A stretch of DNA of 64,000 nt from Promicromonospora umidemergens. Lineage in GTDB: Bacteria; Actinomycetota; Actinomycetes; Actinomycetales; Cellulomonadaceae. The stretch lies in contig NZ_JAMTCT010000001.1 of the NCBI RefSeq assembly GCF_024171995.1, forward strand, positions 705,568-769,567, in the 5' to 3' direction. Shown here in pieces: positions 18,443 to 28,500 of this stretch. A program made the translations under genes and the position numbers. How positions within the stretch are numbered: the first letter of the stretch is position 1; every line of letters starts with the position of its first letter. A model generated the notes under the pieces. That model saw only the letters and a program-made list of their open reading frames with translations, had not been told where the DNA came from and did not search any database.

Positions 18443-20041
18443 CTATACCCAGGCGAGGTCGGCCCGGCGTGGTCTTCTGGGTGGTCGGCGGTCGGAGCCC
18501 CGTCCCCGGGGCCGGTAGGCGATGGCGCCCCGCGGTCGGGCGGTGTGGCAGCCGATCGAGTACCGGCTGCGCGGCAGGCGCCCCTGACCCGGGCCGTTCA
18601 TACCGACCGCAGGGGTCCACGCAGGAGTCGTCTCCCGGATCGGTTCCGGTGGGCGGGGAGCCACCGAGACATAGGTGTGGCCCGTGGGCGTGACCGTTTC
18701 CACGGAGTCCCGGCCCTCGCCTGTTGTCGTGCCCTGCGGGACCGGTCTCTGCGTCCACCCGGGTGCTTGTTTGGCGTGGTTACAACGGGCGCACAGGCCC
18801 TGCCCGTTGTCGAGGCTGGTCGCCCCGCCCTCAGCGTGCGGCGTGACATGGTCGATGTGCCGCACGGGTGCGTCACACCACGACGTGGCGCAGATGCCCT
18901 GCTCCCGGGCGCGCAGCAGCGCGGCGAGGCCCTGCGGGTGGTACCGGGCTGTCGAGGTCGTGGCCAGGAGCCGGCCACGCGGGTCGACGTAGATCGCGCG
19001 CAACCACGCGGCATCGGCGTCGATGCCGTTCGCGGCGAGCTCGCGTGCTACGACGCCGGGGACGGTGCCCACCCCTGCGGGCCCGCCCTCGACGACGACG
19101 GCGGGCTGGTCGCCCTGCGCGAGCAGGGTCGCGTCCGAGACAAGGAGGTTGATCGTGACGGGCACGTCGTCGGCGTGCCCGGGATCGCGGCCCGTGACCC
19201 GCTCGATCAGGGTGTCAGCCATGATCTGCCCGGCTCCACGCTCGTCACCTGCCGCCTTGGCCGCTTCCGCGTGCTTCTTCAGGTGCGCATGGGCCTGGAT
19301 CCCTTGCTGCATCGGTACCAGAGCAGTCAGATACACCATGAGGTCCGGTGCCGGACGCATGCTGACGCAGCGCTCGCCCTTGGCCTTCGCGTTGCGCTTC
19401 ACGCACGCGTGCACGTCGAGCTGGGCGGCCTGTTCCTTGATTCGTGCGACCAGCCGCCTGGTACCCATCCGGGTCAGCGCCGCCAGACCGGCCGGCCCGC
19501 AGATCTCCTCGTCGATCTGGGCGCGGTGCTCCGTCGAGAGGTGCGACGTCTCGCGTACCAGCAGGGTGGCTCGCCACTCCGACAGCACTCCGGCGCGCAG
19601 AGCGTCGAACGTGTGCGGCATCTCGGTCACCCAGACCCGTGCCACGCCAAGGAATGCCGCACCGGCATGTGGGCTGCACCGCATCGCCGCACCCACCTGG
19701 CTGGGCACACCACGACCTCGGCGCTCGGCGCGGATGTGCTGCCTGGCCTCCTCGGCTCGGCTGGCCTCGTCCAGCGCGACGGCCAGCCGGGCCTGCGTGG
19801 CGCTCACGGTGCTCTTCACCGCTTCGAGCTCCGCGAGCAGGTCTACCCACTCTGCCTGACGTCCCTTCGGCGCCGACGACGCGGTGTCGGAGGCACCTGG
19901 CAGGATCATGCCCGCCAACACCTGGCGCAGCGCCCGGACGCCTGCGACGTCGACGACCCCGGGAAGTGCGCCACCGCCGGGCAGCACCGACTTGGCAGGT
20001 TCATCGCCTGCCCGAGTCGTCACCTCACCCGTTCGCGTCAT
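18443..20041 (-). CDS. DUF222 / HNH endonuclease (13E12-repeat type)
   Basis: This 532-residue protein has the alpha-helical DUF222 region (about 60-370) and a C-terminal HNH nuclease motif around residues 390-425 (HIDHVTPHAEGGATS...N...LCARCNHAKQ), with paired cysteines that would bind zinc. Such 13E12-family proteins are multi-copy in actinobacterial genomes and their role is unknown; some may belong to selfish or recombination elements. The basic, low-complexity tail (about 470-532) is not conserved-looking. The start at 20041 is uncertain (weak GGTGG before it; another in-frame Met lies at 20092). It ends 57 bp before the trp leader, so the leader's promoter lies just downstream of this gene. 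Confidence 0.8.
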   Translation of the reverse strand: MTRTGEVTTRAGDEPAKSVLPGGGALPGVVDVAGVRALRQVLAGMILPGASDTASSAPKGRQAEWVDLLAELEAVKSTVSATQARLAVALDEASRAEEARQHIRAERRGRGVPSQVGAAMRCSPHAGAAFLGVARVWVTEMPHTFDALRAGVLSEWRATLLVRETSHLSTEHRAQIDEEICGPAGLAALTRMGTRRLVARIKEQAAQLDVHACVKRNAKAKGERCVSMRPAPDLMVYLTALVPMQQGIQAHAHLKKHAEAAKAAGDERGAGQIMADTLIERVTGRDPGHADDVPVTINLLVSDATLLAQGDQPAVVVEGGPAGVGTVPGVVARELAANGIDADAAWLRAIYVDPRGRLLATTSTARYHPQGLAALLRAREQGICATSWCDAPVRHIDHVTPHAEGGATSLDNGQGLCARCNHAKQAPGWTQRPVPQGTTTGEGRDSVETVTPTGHTYVSVAPRPPEPIRETTPAWTPAVGMNGPGQGRLPRSRYSIGCHTARPRGAIAYRPRGRGSDRRPPRRPRRADLAWV

Positions 20042-20097
20042 GCCACCAACATATAGTACGTCCGTTCGTACCGCACGCCGGGTAGGAGCCATCTGCC

Positions 20098-20216
20098 ACG
20101 AGCAGAACCGACGCTCCGGTGGCGGACGCCGAGTACGCGACGAAGACCCGCCCGTTCTTCACGATCGGGGACGGGCCCTCGACCACGCCCGATGTCAGGG
20201 AAACACCGGCGTTCGA
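20098..20216 (-). pseudogene. remnant of a GH43-family glycoside hydrolase
   Basis: The minus strand reads GVVEGPSPIVKNGRVF followed by VAYSASAT, a hallmark segment of GH43 arabinofuranosidase-like enzymes (E-G-P ... R-N-G-R-V-F ... Y-S-A-S). After about 40 residues the similarity stops abruptly in both directions and no start or full domain is present. This is a decayed fragment left in the gap between the HNH gene and the SUKH gene. Confidence 0.5.
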
Positions 20217-20285
20217 CCGGAGCTCGGACGGGCTCCGGTTCGGGCAGACCCGATCTGGACCAGCGACACAGAGGAGTGCACCTTC

Positions 20286-20822
20286 ATGACCACCAGTCCC
20301 CAGCAGCTGACCGAGCTGGCACGTCTCGCACCGCCGGCCGACTCGTTCGACTGGGAACAGGTCGAACAGCGGCTCGGGGCGCCCGTGCCGCAGGACTACC
20401 GCACGCTTCTCGACGCAGGGGGTGGCGGGCTCTGGCTGGACCACGTGCGGCTGTTCGTCCCGGCGCCCGGCCCTGGTCTGAAGCATGTCGATCTCGAGCG
20501 GTCGGGGCTGGAGTCCGAGCAGCTCCAGGACCTGTTCGAGGACGAGGTCGTGGAGCCGCCCGACGACCTCGACCCCGGTTCCAGGCTGCTGCCCTGGGCC
20601 TCGACCGGCACGGGGGTCACGCTCTACTGGCAGGTCCCACCCGAGGTGGCGGCCGATTCCTACCCGATCAGGGTCTCGGACCGGAACGGCGACCTGTGGG
20701 AGAGGTTCGACCTGCTCACCACCGACCTTCTCCTGGGGATCGTCCAGGGCGAGGTGCAGAGCGAGCTGCTCAACGAGTGGTGGACGGGCCACGACACGCT
20801 CTTCAAGACCTACGCTCGGTGA
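20286..20822 (+). CDS. SMI1/KNR4 (SUKH) family protein
   Basis: The 178-residue product has the SUKH pattern: an N-terminal helix (WEQVEQRLGAPVPQDYRTLLDAGGGG), a buried strand WLDHVRLFVPAP and a C-terminal acidic half ending LLNEWWTGHDTLF. SUKH proteins are commonly immunity proteins against secreted nuclease toxins, but solitary copies also occur. No toxin gene is adjacent. GAGGAG precedes the ATG at 20286. The gene stands alone and converges on the next gene through a terminator. Confidence 0.75.
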   Translation: MTTSPQQLTELARLAPPADSFDWEQVEQRLGAPVPQDYRTLLDAGGGGLWLDHVRLFVPAPGPGLKHVDLERSGLESEQLQDLFEDEVVEPPDDLDPGSRLLPWASTGTGVTLYWQVPPEVAADSYPIRVSDRNGDLWERFDLLTTDLLLGIVQGEVQSELLNEWWTGHDTLFKTYAR

Positions 20823-20826
20823 CCGA

Positions 20827-20855
20827 ACGGGTAGGCGGCTGCGCCGCCTACCCGT
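20827..20855. terminator. bidirectional terminator
   Basis: A perfect 13-bp stem (20827-20839 with 20843-20855, TGC loop) lies between two convergent stop codons. Confidence 0.8.
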
Positions 20856-20868
20856 CCTGGGTGTCACG

Positions 20869-23800
20869 TCAGCGCACGGTCAGGTCCACCGTCGCCGTGC
20901 TCCGCCCGTACGCCAGGTCGCCGAGGTACTCCACCTGCACCGGGTGCACCCCCGCGTCGAGCCCCGACGTCGGGAGCCGGAGCCGTGCCGGGCCGCGGCC
21001 GAGCGTGGCCCTGACCGTCTCGTCCCCGAGGGTGACCCGGACCGTCCCCGTCGGCGCCGGTCCGCCCTTGGCGCCGGGTACCCGGACCAGCGCGACGGCG
21101 TCCTGGCCGGTGCGGACCTTCGGCGGGGTGAGCCGCGTCGAGACCTTGGCCACCAGGGCCTGGTCCGCAGGCTCCTGTCCGGTGAGACGCTCGATCCAGA
21201 CATCACGGAACCGGGGGTTCAGGCCGGGGTCCCCGTGGTCCTGCAGCTTGATGTGACCCGGAGTCGGCCCCTCGGCCTTGCCGTTCCCGGTCTTGCCGTC
21301 GACCGCCACGTCGTCGTGCACGAGCTGACCGTTCCACCAGAGCGAGATGCGCGCGTCCTCGGTCTTGGTGCCGTCGCTGGCGAACCGGGCGGCGCGGAAC
21401 GCGATGTCGTACGTCTGCCAGGTGCCTATCTCCGTCGCGGCGTTCACGTCCGGGGCCTTCTTCAGATAGATCGACCCTGCGTCGTTCGTCGCCGGCGGAT
21501 CGATGCCGAAGGACTCCAGCACCTGGACCTCGTAGCGCTCCTGGATGTACACACCGGTGTTGCCGCGCGCCTGACCCGTGACGTCGGGCGCGTGCTCCGG
21601 CTGGTACCACTCCGCGTGCATCCGGAAGTCGCCGAACTTCTCCTTGGTCCGGATGTCGCCGCCGACGGACTCCATCGAGCCGTCCTCGACGGGCCACGTC
21701 GCGGGCCCGCCACCGACCTTCTCCCACGCGTCGAGATCGCCACCGTCGAAGAGAGCGATGCGCTCGGTCGGTGTGACGGTGAGGCTGTCGAGGTTCACGT
21801 GCCCCACGTCATCGGGTTCGTAGACATAGGCGATCGAGTTCGCTCCCTTCTTCAGCCGCACGGTCTCGACCTGCGTCGCCCAGGCCGACCAGCTCACCGT
21901 GCTGTCGAGCCAGACCTGCTTCTGCTTCTCGCCGTTGACGTACAGGCTCAGCGAACGTGGCAGGGGGCTCGGGTCGGAGTTCTGGCCGTTCGCGTAGCGC
22001 AGCGCGAGGTCGTGCCGGCCGGCCTTGTCGGCCTCGACCGCGAACGTCGTGCGTGCGCCCGGTTCCCAGTTGCGGTCGACGAAACCCGCGCCCGAGTACC
22101 CGGCGTGGTTGGTGTTCCAGCCCGCACCGCCGGAGAGGTCGGCGGCCTCTGCCTCGTAGACGGGCGGAGGCGTCGAGCCGTCCGGCAGACGGTTGAGCGT
22201 GTACCACGCCTCGGTGCTCCACAGCTCGTTCCCGCTCTCCGACGCGAACGGGCGCGGGGAGTGCACGTTGACGACGTGGCCGGGCTTCAGCCCGTCGATC
22301 ATCAGGGTCACCGTCCTGCGGTCGTCGGACGCCGTCGCCGAGGTGACCTCGAGGTCCTCCTCGTCGATCTTCGGTCCGCCGTACTGCGGGGTCGACACGT
22401 AGCGCCACTGCGCAGCGGAGTACTTCGCCGCGAGATCCTGCGCGGTCTCGTCCGACAGGGGCTGCGTGTACTCGATCTCGAACCCGCCGTCGACGGCGCG
22501 CATCTCGAGCATGTCGAACGCGCGGCTCTCGTCGAAGGTGAGCTTCTGCAGGCCGTAGCCGAGCTTGCCCGCCTGACCCCAGTTGCCCGACCAGCCGATG
22601 CCACCGACGTAGATCGAGCCGTCCGGGCCGATGCTGGTCCTGCTGACGCCGGACTCCAGCCCCTGCGTCATGCGGAACACCGCGCCCTGCTCCTGGCCGG
22701 CGACCTCCTCGAGATAGGCCCGCTGCAGGCCGCCGTACGTCACGTCGCCGATCGCCAGCTGCCCGGCGAAGACGCCGTCGGTCAGCAGGACGGGGTTGCT
22801 CGGCGAGTTCGAGATCTCGCTGTGCGGCATCCACAGGACGGGCTCGGTCACCGGCTGGTCGTCGTACGGGCCGTCCGGGTTCGTGTAGTGGTTGTAGAAC
22901 GCGCCCTCCTCGACGCGCACGAGCTTCGACGTCGGGACGTGCATGCCCTGGTTGTCGGTGACGTACATGCCGCCGTCCGCTCCCCAGCCGAGGCCGTTCG
23001 GCGTGCGCAGACCGCCGGCGAGGTACTCGACCTCACCGGTGTCCTTGTCGATCTTCATCACCGAGCCACGGTTCTCGACCAGCTGCGGGTCACGCGTCGC
23101 GCCGCCGGGGACCATCGCGATCCCCGTGGTGACGTAGAAGTGCCCCTTCTCGTAGAGGAGACCGAACGCGAACTCGTGGTAGTTGCCACCGAACGGCCAG
23201 GTCGCGACCTCGCGGTACTCGTCGGTGACCTCGTCGCCGTCGTCGTCGACGAGCTCGGTCAGGCCGTGCTTCTCGGACACGTAGATGCTGCCGTCGACGA
23301 CCTTCAGGCCCATCGGTTCCTGGAGGCCCTCGGCGATCTTCGTGTACGTGACGTCGCCGGCAGCGGCGTCGCCCGTCACGTTCTCGACCAGGTACACCTC
23401 GCCGAGCACCGTCTCCCGGTCGCCGCCCCACGTGGCGATGGCCATCCGGCCGTCCGGCAGCCAGTCCATCCCGGTGACCTGTGGTTCGAACCCGTCCGGA
23501 CGCAGGTCGGTCAGCGTGTAGTCGGGGTGCACCTCGGTCAGCGGCAGCCCGTCGCCAGGGGCCTCGGTGACTCCCTCGCAGGACTTGCGCCCCGGCGAGG
23601 TGACGCGCGTGACGTCGGCGTCGGTGCTGAGGACCGAGCTGGGTACCAGCGCGAAGCCCGAAGCACCCGGCGGCCGCCACTCCAGCTTCAGCCGCTGGTC
23701 GAAGTCACCGTCGAAGTGGTCGATCCGCAGAGCGCGGTAGCCGGTCTCGAGCTCGGCCGACCCCTCCTTGGGCGTCGCCCCGTGCTTTCCGGGGTGGTCG

Positions 23801-24243
23801 ACCACCAGGGCGTCGTCGAGCAGGAGCCGCGCGCCGTCGTCGCTCGTCAGCCGGAAGTCGTACGTGCCGTCCTCCGGGACGTTCAGATAGCCGGAGACCT
23901 CGGTGACGAACCGGTCCGGGATGCCGAAGTCCTCCGCCGTGGTCCAGTCGATCGTCGGCATCAGCTTGTCGACGTTCGGGGTCTGGCCAGGCTTCAGCGT
24001 GCAGTAGTCGTCGAGCGGGACCTGGACGTCGAACACCCGCAGGGTGACGCCCGGCTCCTGCGGCCGGATGTCGCCGTTCTCGGCGGCCTGCGCCGGGAGC
24101 ACCGCGAGCGGCAGCGCGAGCGCGCCGAGCATCGCGGCAAGCGTCCGGTGCCTACGCCTCGGGGGTGGACCGCCGGCTCGCCGCACGGCACGTCCGCGCG
24201 GTGCGACGCCTTCGGGGACGGGGTCGGTCGATCTGTGTGCCAT
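20869..24243 (-). CDS. secreted PA14 / sorbosone-dehydrogenase-like / DUF1080 protein
   Basis: A 1124-residue exported protein (signal to about A53). In order: a PA14 carbohydrate-binding domain (about 65-195), a glucose/sorbosone-dehydrogenase-like six-bladed propeller (about 235-640; MDWLPDGRMAIATWGGD, PMGLKVVDGSIYVSEK, GLGWGADGGMYVTDNQG), a CBM6/35-like sandwich (about 700-845), a DUF1080 domain (about 850-1030; now often called 3-keto-disaccharide hydrolase) and a C-terminal Ig-like-3 module like that of the ThuA protein. DUF1080 enzymes cleave 3-keto-glycosides, so the propeller may oxidise and DUF1080 hydrolyse the same sugar. GGAGAGG lies ten bases before the ATG. It is divergent from the GH81 gene over 356 bp. 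Confidence 0.83.
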   Translation of the reverse strand: MAHRSTDPVPEGVAPRGRAVRRAGGPPPRRRHRTLAAMLGALALPLAVLPAQAAENGDIRPQEPGVTLRVFDVQVPLDDYCTLKPGQTPNVDKLMPTIDWTTAEDFGIPDRFVTEVSGYLNVPEDGTYDFRLTSDDGARLLLDDALVVDHPGKHGATPKEGSAELETGYRALRIDHFDGDFDQRLKLEWRPPGASGFALVPSSVLSTDADVTRVTSPGRKSCEGVTEAPGDGLPLTEVHPDYTLTDLRPDGFEPQVTGMDWLPDGRMAIATWGGDRETVLGEVYLVENVTGDAAAGDVTYTKIAEGLQEPMGLKVVDGSIYVSEKHGLTELVDDDGDEVTDEYREVATWPFGGNYHEFAFGLLYEKGHFYVTTGIAMVPGGATRDPQLVENRGSVMKIDKDTGEVEYLAGGLRTPNGLGWGADGGMYVTDNQGMHVPTSKLVRVEEGAFYNHYTNPDGPYDDQPVTEPVLWMPHSEISNSPSNPVLLTDGVFAGQLAIGDVTYGGLQRAYLEEVAGQEQGAVFRMTQGLESGVSRTSIGPDGSIYVGGIGWSGNWGQAGKLGYGLQKLTFDESRAFDMLEMRAVDGGFEIEYTQPLSDETAQDLAAKYSAAQWRYVSTPQYGGPKIDEEDLEVTSATASDDRRTVTLMIDGLKPGHVVNVHSPRPFASESGNELWSTEAWYTLNRLPDGSTPPPVYEAEAADLSGGAGWNTNHAGYSGAGFVDRNWEPGARTTFAVEADKAGRHDLALRYANGQNSDPSPLPRSLSLYVNGEKQKQVWLDSTVSWSAWATQVETVRLKKGANSIAYVYEPDDVGHVNLDSLTVTPTERIALFDGGDLDAWEKVGGGPATWPVEDGSMESVGGDIRTKEKFGDFRMHAEWYQPEHAPDVTGQARGNTGVYIQERYEVQVLESFGIDPPATNDAGSIYLKKAPDVNAATEIGTWQTYDIAFRAARFASDGTKTEDARISLWWNGQLVHDDVAVDGKTGNGKAEGPTPGHIKLQDHGDPGLNPRFRDVWIERLTGQEPADQALVAKVSTRLTPPKVRTGQDAVALVRVPGAKGGPAPTGTVRVTLGDETVRATLGRGPARLRLPTSGLDAGVHPVQVEYLGDLAYGRSTATVDLTVR

Positions 24244-24599
24244 CAGTAGTCTGCCTCTCCATCGAGGGACCTTGCCTGCCTGGGCCGTGCACGGACGCCG
24301 GTGGCGTGCGCACGCCCGTCACTATGGGTGCTGGGGGGACATCGGACAATAAGTTGCCATTTGTTGCCCTGCCATTGAGGTCCAGGGGCGGGCCCGGCAC
24401 AGTTCATTACGAAAACGATGTCTCCCGACGAATGGTTGACGACCGCGTTTTAACCCTGCCAAAGTGTGAGAGCGCTTCCATGAAACCGCTGCTCGAAGCG
24501 GTCCGATGCAAGATCTCGCAAGTCCTTCATCACCCTCAACGACGTGGGAACGAGATGAGCCGGGCATCCCGATGGCGGGGCGGCTCCGAGAGGACAACG
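24244..24599. other. divergent intergenic region (356 bp)
   Basis: This shared regulatory region separates the DUF1080 gene from the GH81 gene. It contains the LacI-type operator at 24467-24480 and a TTGACG hexamer at 24436-24441 that may be part of a promoter toward GH81; no convincing -10 was fixed. A sequence TTACGAAAACGATG at 24407-24420 resembles a half-diverged LacI-family site. No coding frame is supported. Confidence 0.5.
24467..24480. promoter_or_regulatory. LacI-family (CebR-like) operator
   Basis: TGAGAGCGCTTCCA matches the palindromic CebR-type site TGGGAGCGCTCCCA at 12 of 14 positions, about 120 bp before the GH81 start. CebR-type repressors release such sites when oligosaccharides (cellobiose or similar glucans) are present, which fits induction of a glucanase. 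The regulator gene is not in the window. Confidence 0.65.
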
Positions 24600-27596
24600 A
24601 TGTTCCAGCCTTCTGCCAGCACAGGTTCCACGGCTCATCCCGAGCGAACGGCGCGATCGCCCGGCGACGATCGGCTCAGGTCTCGACCTCGACCTCGCCG
24701 ACGGCGTTCGCGCATGGCTGTCCTCACGTCGGTCGTGGTCGCACTCTCCACGATCAGCGCCGTCCCGGCCGCGGCGGCTGAACCGACGCCCGTGGGCGCG
24801 GGGAGCTACACGACCGAGCAGGTCGGCCCAGCACCCGAGGGGTGCGCCCCGCTCGCGACCGACGCTCGCGCGTTCATCACCGACTCGGCGCCTGAAGGAG
24901 CCGTGCCGACGAACGACTGGTGGTCCTCCTTGGCCTTCAAGAAGTTCAACTGCTCGATGAGCGAGCCGCTGCACGCGCACCCCGTGTCGTACAAGCCGTC
25001 GCCGGAGGGCCTCGGGCTCTCGTACACCCAGCAGCCCATCCTCTACGGGACGCCCGGCGGGATCGGGGAGTTTCACTACCCGTACAGCCAGGACCTCGTC
25101 GTCGGGGTCGCCGGACTGAACGCATCCGTCGCCGAGGTCGCGGACTGGAGCGACTGGACCGTCACCCCGTCGTGGAGCGACGGAGCACGCTCCATGACGG
25201 CGACGATCGGGCACGGGCTACCCGTCACCTGGTTCGAGATGACGGGTGGCGACGCCGTGCTCACCGGTGCGTCGGACCTGCGCGTGTGGCTCGACGACGG
25301 TGCCCGGATCGGATTCAGCACGGGTGGCGCCGACTACGTCGCGTTCGCGCCGACCGGGTCGTCCTGGACCACTTCGGGCAACGAGCTGAGCAGCGACCTC
25401 TCCGGAAAGGGCTACCTCTCCGTCGCAGCACTTCCCACGACGCCGGGCGACGACGACGCGGCGCGGACCGCCCAGGCGGACTCGTACACCCCGTACGCCT
25501 ACGTCGAGGTGACGGGGACCCGCGCCGACTACGTGTACGACGAGGCGACGAGCATCGTCCGTACGACCTACTCCCTGGAGACCGAGGCCCACGAGGGCAG
25601 CAATGCGGGCACGATCGTGGCGCTCTACCCGCATCAGGACGTGTACCTCGAGGGGGCTGCCGGCGACGGGCCCGGCGACGGCGCGGCCTCCGACCGCGAC
25701 TACGAGTCCGCACGCGGCAAGATGACCACGCTGATCGGAGCGACGTCGTTCACGACGGACACCCCGTTCACCGGTGTGCTGCCAGAGGTGCCTTCGGTCG
25801 CGACCGCGGAGGGCGACGCGAACGCGCGGCTCGATGCCCTGCTCGACGCGGAAGCGGATGACCCGATGAGCATCGACGCCGCCGACACCTACTGGACCGG
25901 CAAGGCGCTCGGCCGTGCGGTGCGGATCGCGGAGATCGCCGACCAGGTCGACCGCACGAGCGTGCGCGATACGGCGCTCGGACAGATCGAGGCCACGCTC
26001 ACGGACTGGTTCACGGCGAGCCCCGGTGAGACGGAGCAGGTGTTCGCGTACAACGAGAACTGGGGCACGCTGGTGGGATTCCCCGCCGCGTACGGGTCGG
26101 ACAAAGAGCTGAACGACCATCACTTCCACTACGGGTACTTCATCGTCGCAGCCGCCACCCTGGCGCGATTCGATCCGGCGTGGGCCACCGACCAGGAGTT
26201 CGGTGGCATGGTCGACCAGCTGATCGCAGATGCCAACAACTTCGATCGCACCGACCTGCGCTACCCGTATCTCCGGGACTTCGACATCTATGCGGGCCAC
26301 GACTGGGCGGCAGGCCACGGCGCCTTCGTCAACGGCAACAACCAGGAGTCGAGCTCGGAAGGCCAGAACTTCGCGAACGGCCTCATCCAGTGGGGTGTCG
26401 CCACCGGCGACGACGCCACTCGCGATGCCGGGATCTACCTCTACGCCACGCAGACGGCGGCGATCCAGCAGTACTGGTTCGACGGGTCCGGCGCGATGCC
26501 CGATGCATTTGGTCACTCCACCGTCGGCATGATCTGGGGCAGCGGCGGGGCTTACGCGACCTGGTTCAGCGGCGAGGCCGAGATGATCCAGGGCATCAAC
26601 ACGCTGCCGGTCACCGGTGGTCATCTCTACCTGGGCCTCAGACCCGATGACGTCGTCGCCAACTACGACGAGATGGTCGCGGCCAACAACGGCAGTCCGA
26701 CGGTCTGGCAGGACATCCTGTGGTCGTATCTCGCGCTCGGGGACGGCGAGCGAGCGCTCGCCGCACTCGACGGCGACCGTGAGTACCCGGTCGAGGAAGG
26801 AGAGAGCCGCGCGCACACCTATCACTGGATCGCCAACGTCGCCGGGCTGGGCACGGTCGACCCCGCGGTGACCGCCGACTCCCCGGTGGCGGCCGTGTTC
26901 ACCAAGAACGGGGCGCGCACCTACGTGGCCTCGAACATCACGCAGTCGCCCCTCACGGTCGAGTTCTCGGACGGGACCTCGCTCGCGGTGCCGGTCGGGA
27001 AGACCGTCACCTCGGGTGCTCATGCGTGGAGCGGGGGCGGCGCCCCGAGCGGTACCGAAGACCCGACGGACCCGCCGGACCCGACAGATCCGACAGATCC
27101 GCCCGAGCGTGCTGCGACGACGTTCTACCTGACCGCAGGTGGCGCCCTGGTTGCCGACCCCGGTTCCGCTGCCACGGCCGTGCTGGGCGCACGGTCGGGA
27201 CCGGATGCGGTCGGTGACCCGAGCACCGGGCTCACCGCCACGCTGGAGCACGTCACGGGCGAGTTCGGCGGCCTGCGCACCGCGTTCGACCTCGGCGTGG
27301 ACGCGGGAGCGAATGTCGGTAACGGCACACGACTGCGCGTCTCCTACGATCTCGACGGCGACGGCTCCTTCGACCGGGTGGAGACCTACAGGTACTTCGC
27401 AACGGATCCGGTTCCCGGCTTCGAGCGCTACACCTCTGCGAACCAGGCGATGGAGAGCTCCGAAGGCACTCTCGGCGACATCTCCGACGGCACGATCAAG
27501 GTGGAGGTCTGGAACGTGCTCGGTAACGCGACGTCGCTCGTGAACCTCGCGGACTCCGTGCTGGAGGTGCCGTTCGGGCCGTTGGCGGTGAGCTGA
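24600..27596 (+). CDS. GH81 endo-beta-1,3-glucanase, secreted
   Basis: The 998-residue protein has a long basic N-region and signal peptide (hydrophobic core then PAAAAEPT, cleavage near residue 60). The GH81 domain covers about 80-800: TNDWWSSLAF, the acid D506 in NDHHFHYGYF, and the paired acidic residues E583 and E587 in NQESSSEGQNF. An Asp-Pro-Thr-rich linker leads to a C-terminal beta domain (about 845-998) with DLDGDGSFDRVETY, likely for binding glucan. It would hydrolyse laminarin, callose or fungal wall beta-1,3-glucan. The start is the ATG at 24600, with GAGAGG six bases before it. Expression is probably controlled by the LacI-type site upstream, and a strong terminator follows. Confidence 0.9.
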   Translation: MFQPSASTGSTAHPERTARSPGDDRLRSRPRPRRRRSRMAVLTSVVVALSTISAVPAAAAEPTPVGAGSYTTEQVGPAPEGCAPLATDARAFITDSAPEGAVPTNDWWSSLAFKKFNCSMSEPLHAHPVSYKPSPEGLGLSYTQQPILYGTPGGIGEFHYPYSQDLVVGVAGLNASVAEVADWSDWTVTPSWSDGARSMTATIGHGLPVTWFEMTGGDAVLTGASDLRVWLDDGARIGFSTGGADYVAFAPTGSSWTTSGNELSSDLSGKGYLSVAALPTTPGDDDAARTAQADSYTPYAYVEVTGTRADYVYDEATSIVRTTYSLETEAHEGSNAGTIVALYPHQDVYLEGAAGDGPGDGAASDRDYESARGKMTTLIGATSFTTDTPFTGVLPEVPSVATAEGDANARLDALLDAEADDPMSIDAADTYWTGKALGRAVRIAEIADQVDRTSVRDTALGQIEATLTDWFTASPGETEQVFAYNENWGTLVGFPAAYGSDKELNDHHFHYGYFIVAAATLARFDPAWATDQEFGGMVDQLIADANNFDRTDLRYPYLRDFDIYAGHDWAAGHGAFVNGNNQESSSEGQNFANGLIQWGVATGDDATRDAGIYLYATQTAAIQQYWFDGSGAMPDAFGHSTVGMIWGSGGAYATWFSGEAEMIQGINTLPVTGGHLYLGLRPDDVVANYDEMVAANNGSPTVWQDILWSYLALGDGERALAALDGDREYPVEEGESRAHTYHWIANVAGLGTVDPAVTADSPVAAVFTKNGARTYVASNITQSPLTVEFSDGTSLAVPVGKTVTSGAHAWSGGGAPSGTEDPTDPPDPTDPTDPPERAATTFYLTAGGALVADPGSAATAVLGARSGPDAVGDPSTGLTATLEHVTGEFGGLRTAFDLGVDAGANVGNGTRLRVSYDLDGDGSFDRVETYRYFATDPVPGFERYTSANQAMESSEGTLGDISDGTIKVEVWNVLGNATSLVNLADSVLEVPFGPLAVS

Positions 27597-27611
27597 CGAG
27601 CACCGAGCGAC

Positions 27612-27643
27612 CCGATGGCCCCGGTCACGACCGGGGCCATCGG
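27612..27643. terminator. bidirectional terminator
   Basis: A perfect 14-15-bp stem (27612-27626 with 27629-27643) lies between the convergent GH81 and ABC-ATPase genes. Confidence 0.8.
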
Positions 27644-27684
27644 CTGGTGGAGCGCCAGAGCCAGCGCCAGGACACCCGCGCCCG

Positions 27685-28496
<812 letters not shown>

Positions 28497-28500
<4 letters not shown>

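Noticed and set aside
20485..24249. 1254-codon plus-strand frame opposite the DUF1080 gene
   Set aside because: Antisense artefact of high GC; composition is Arg/Val/Leu/Asp-rich and no motif is present.
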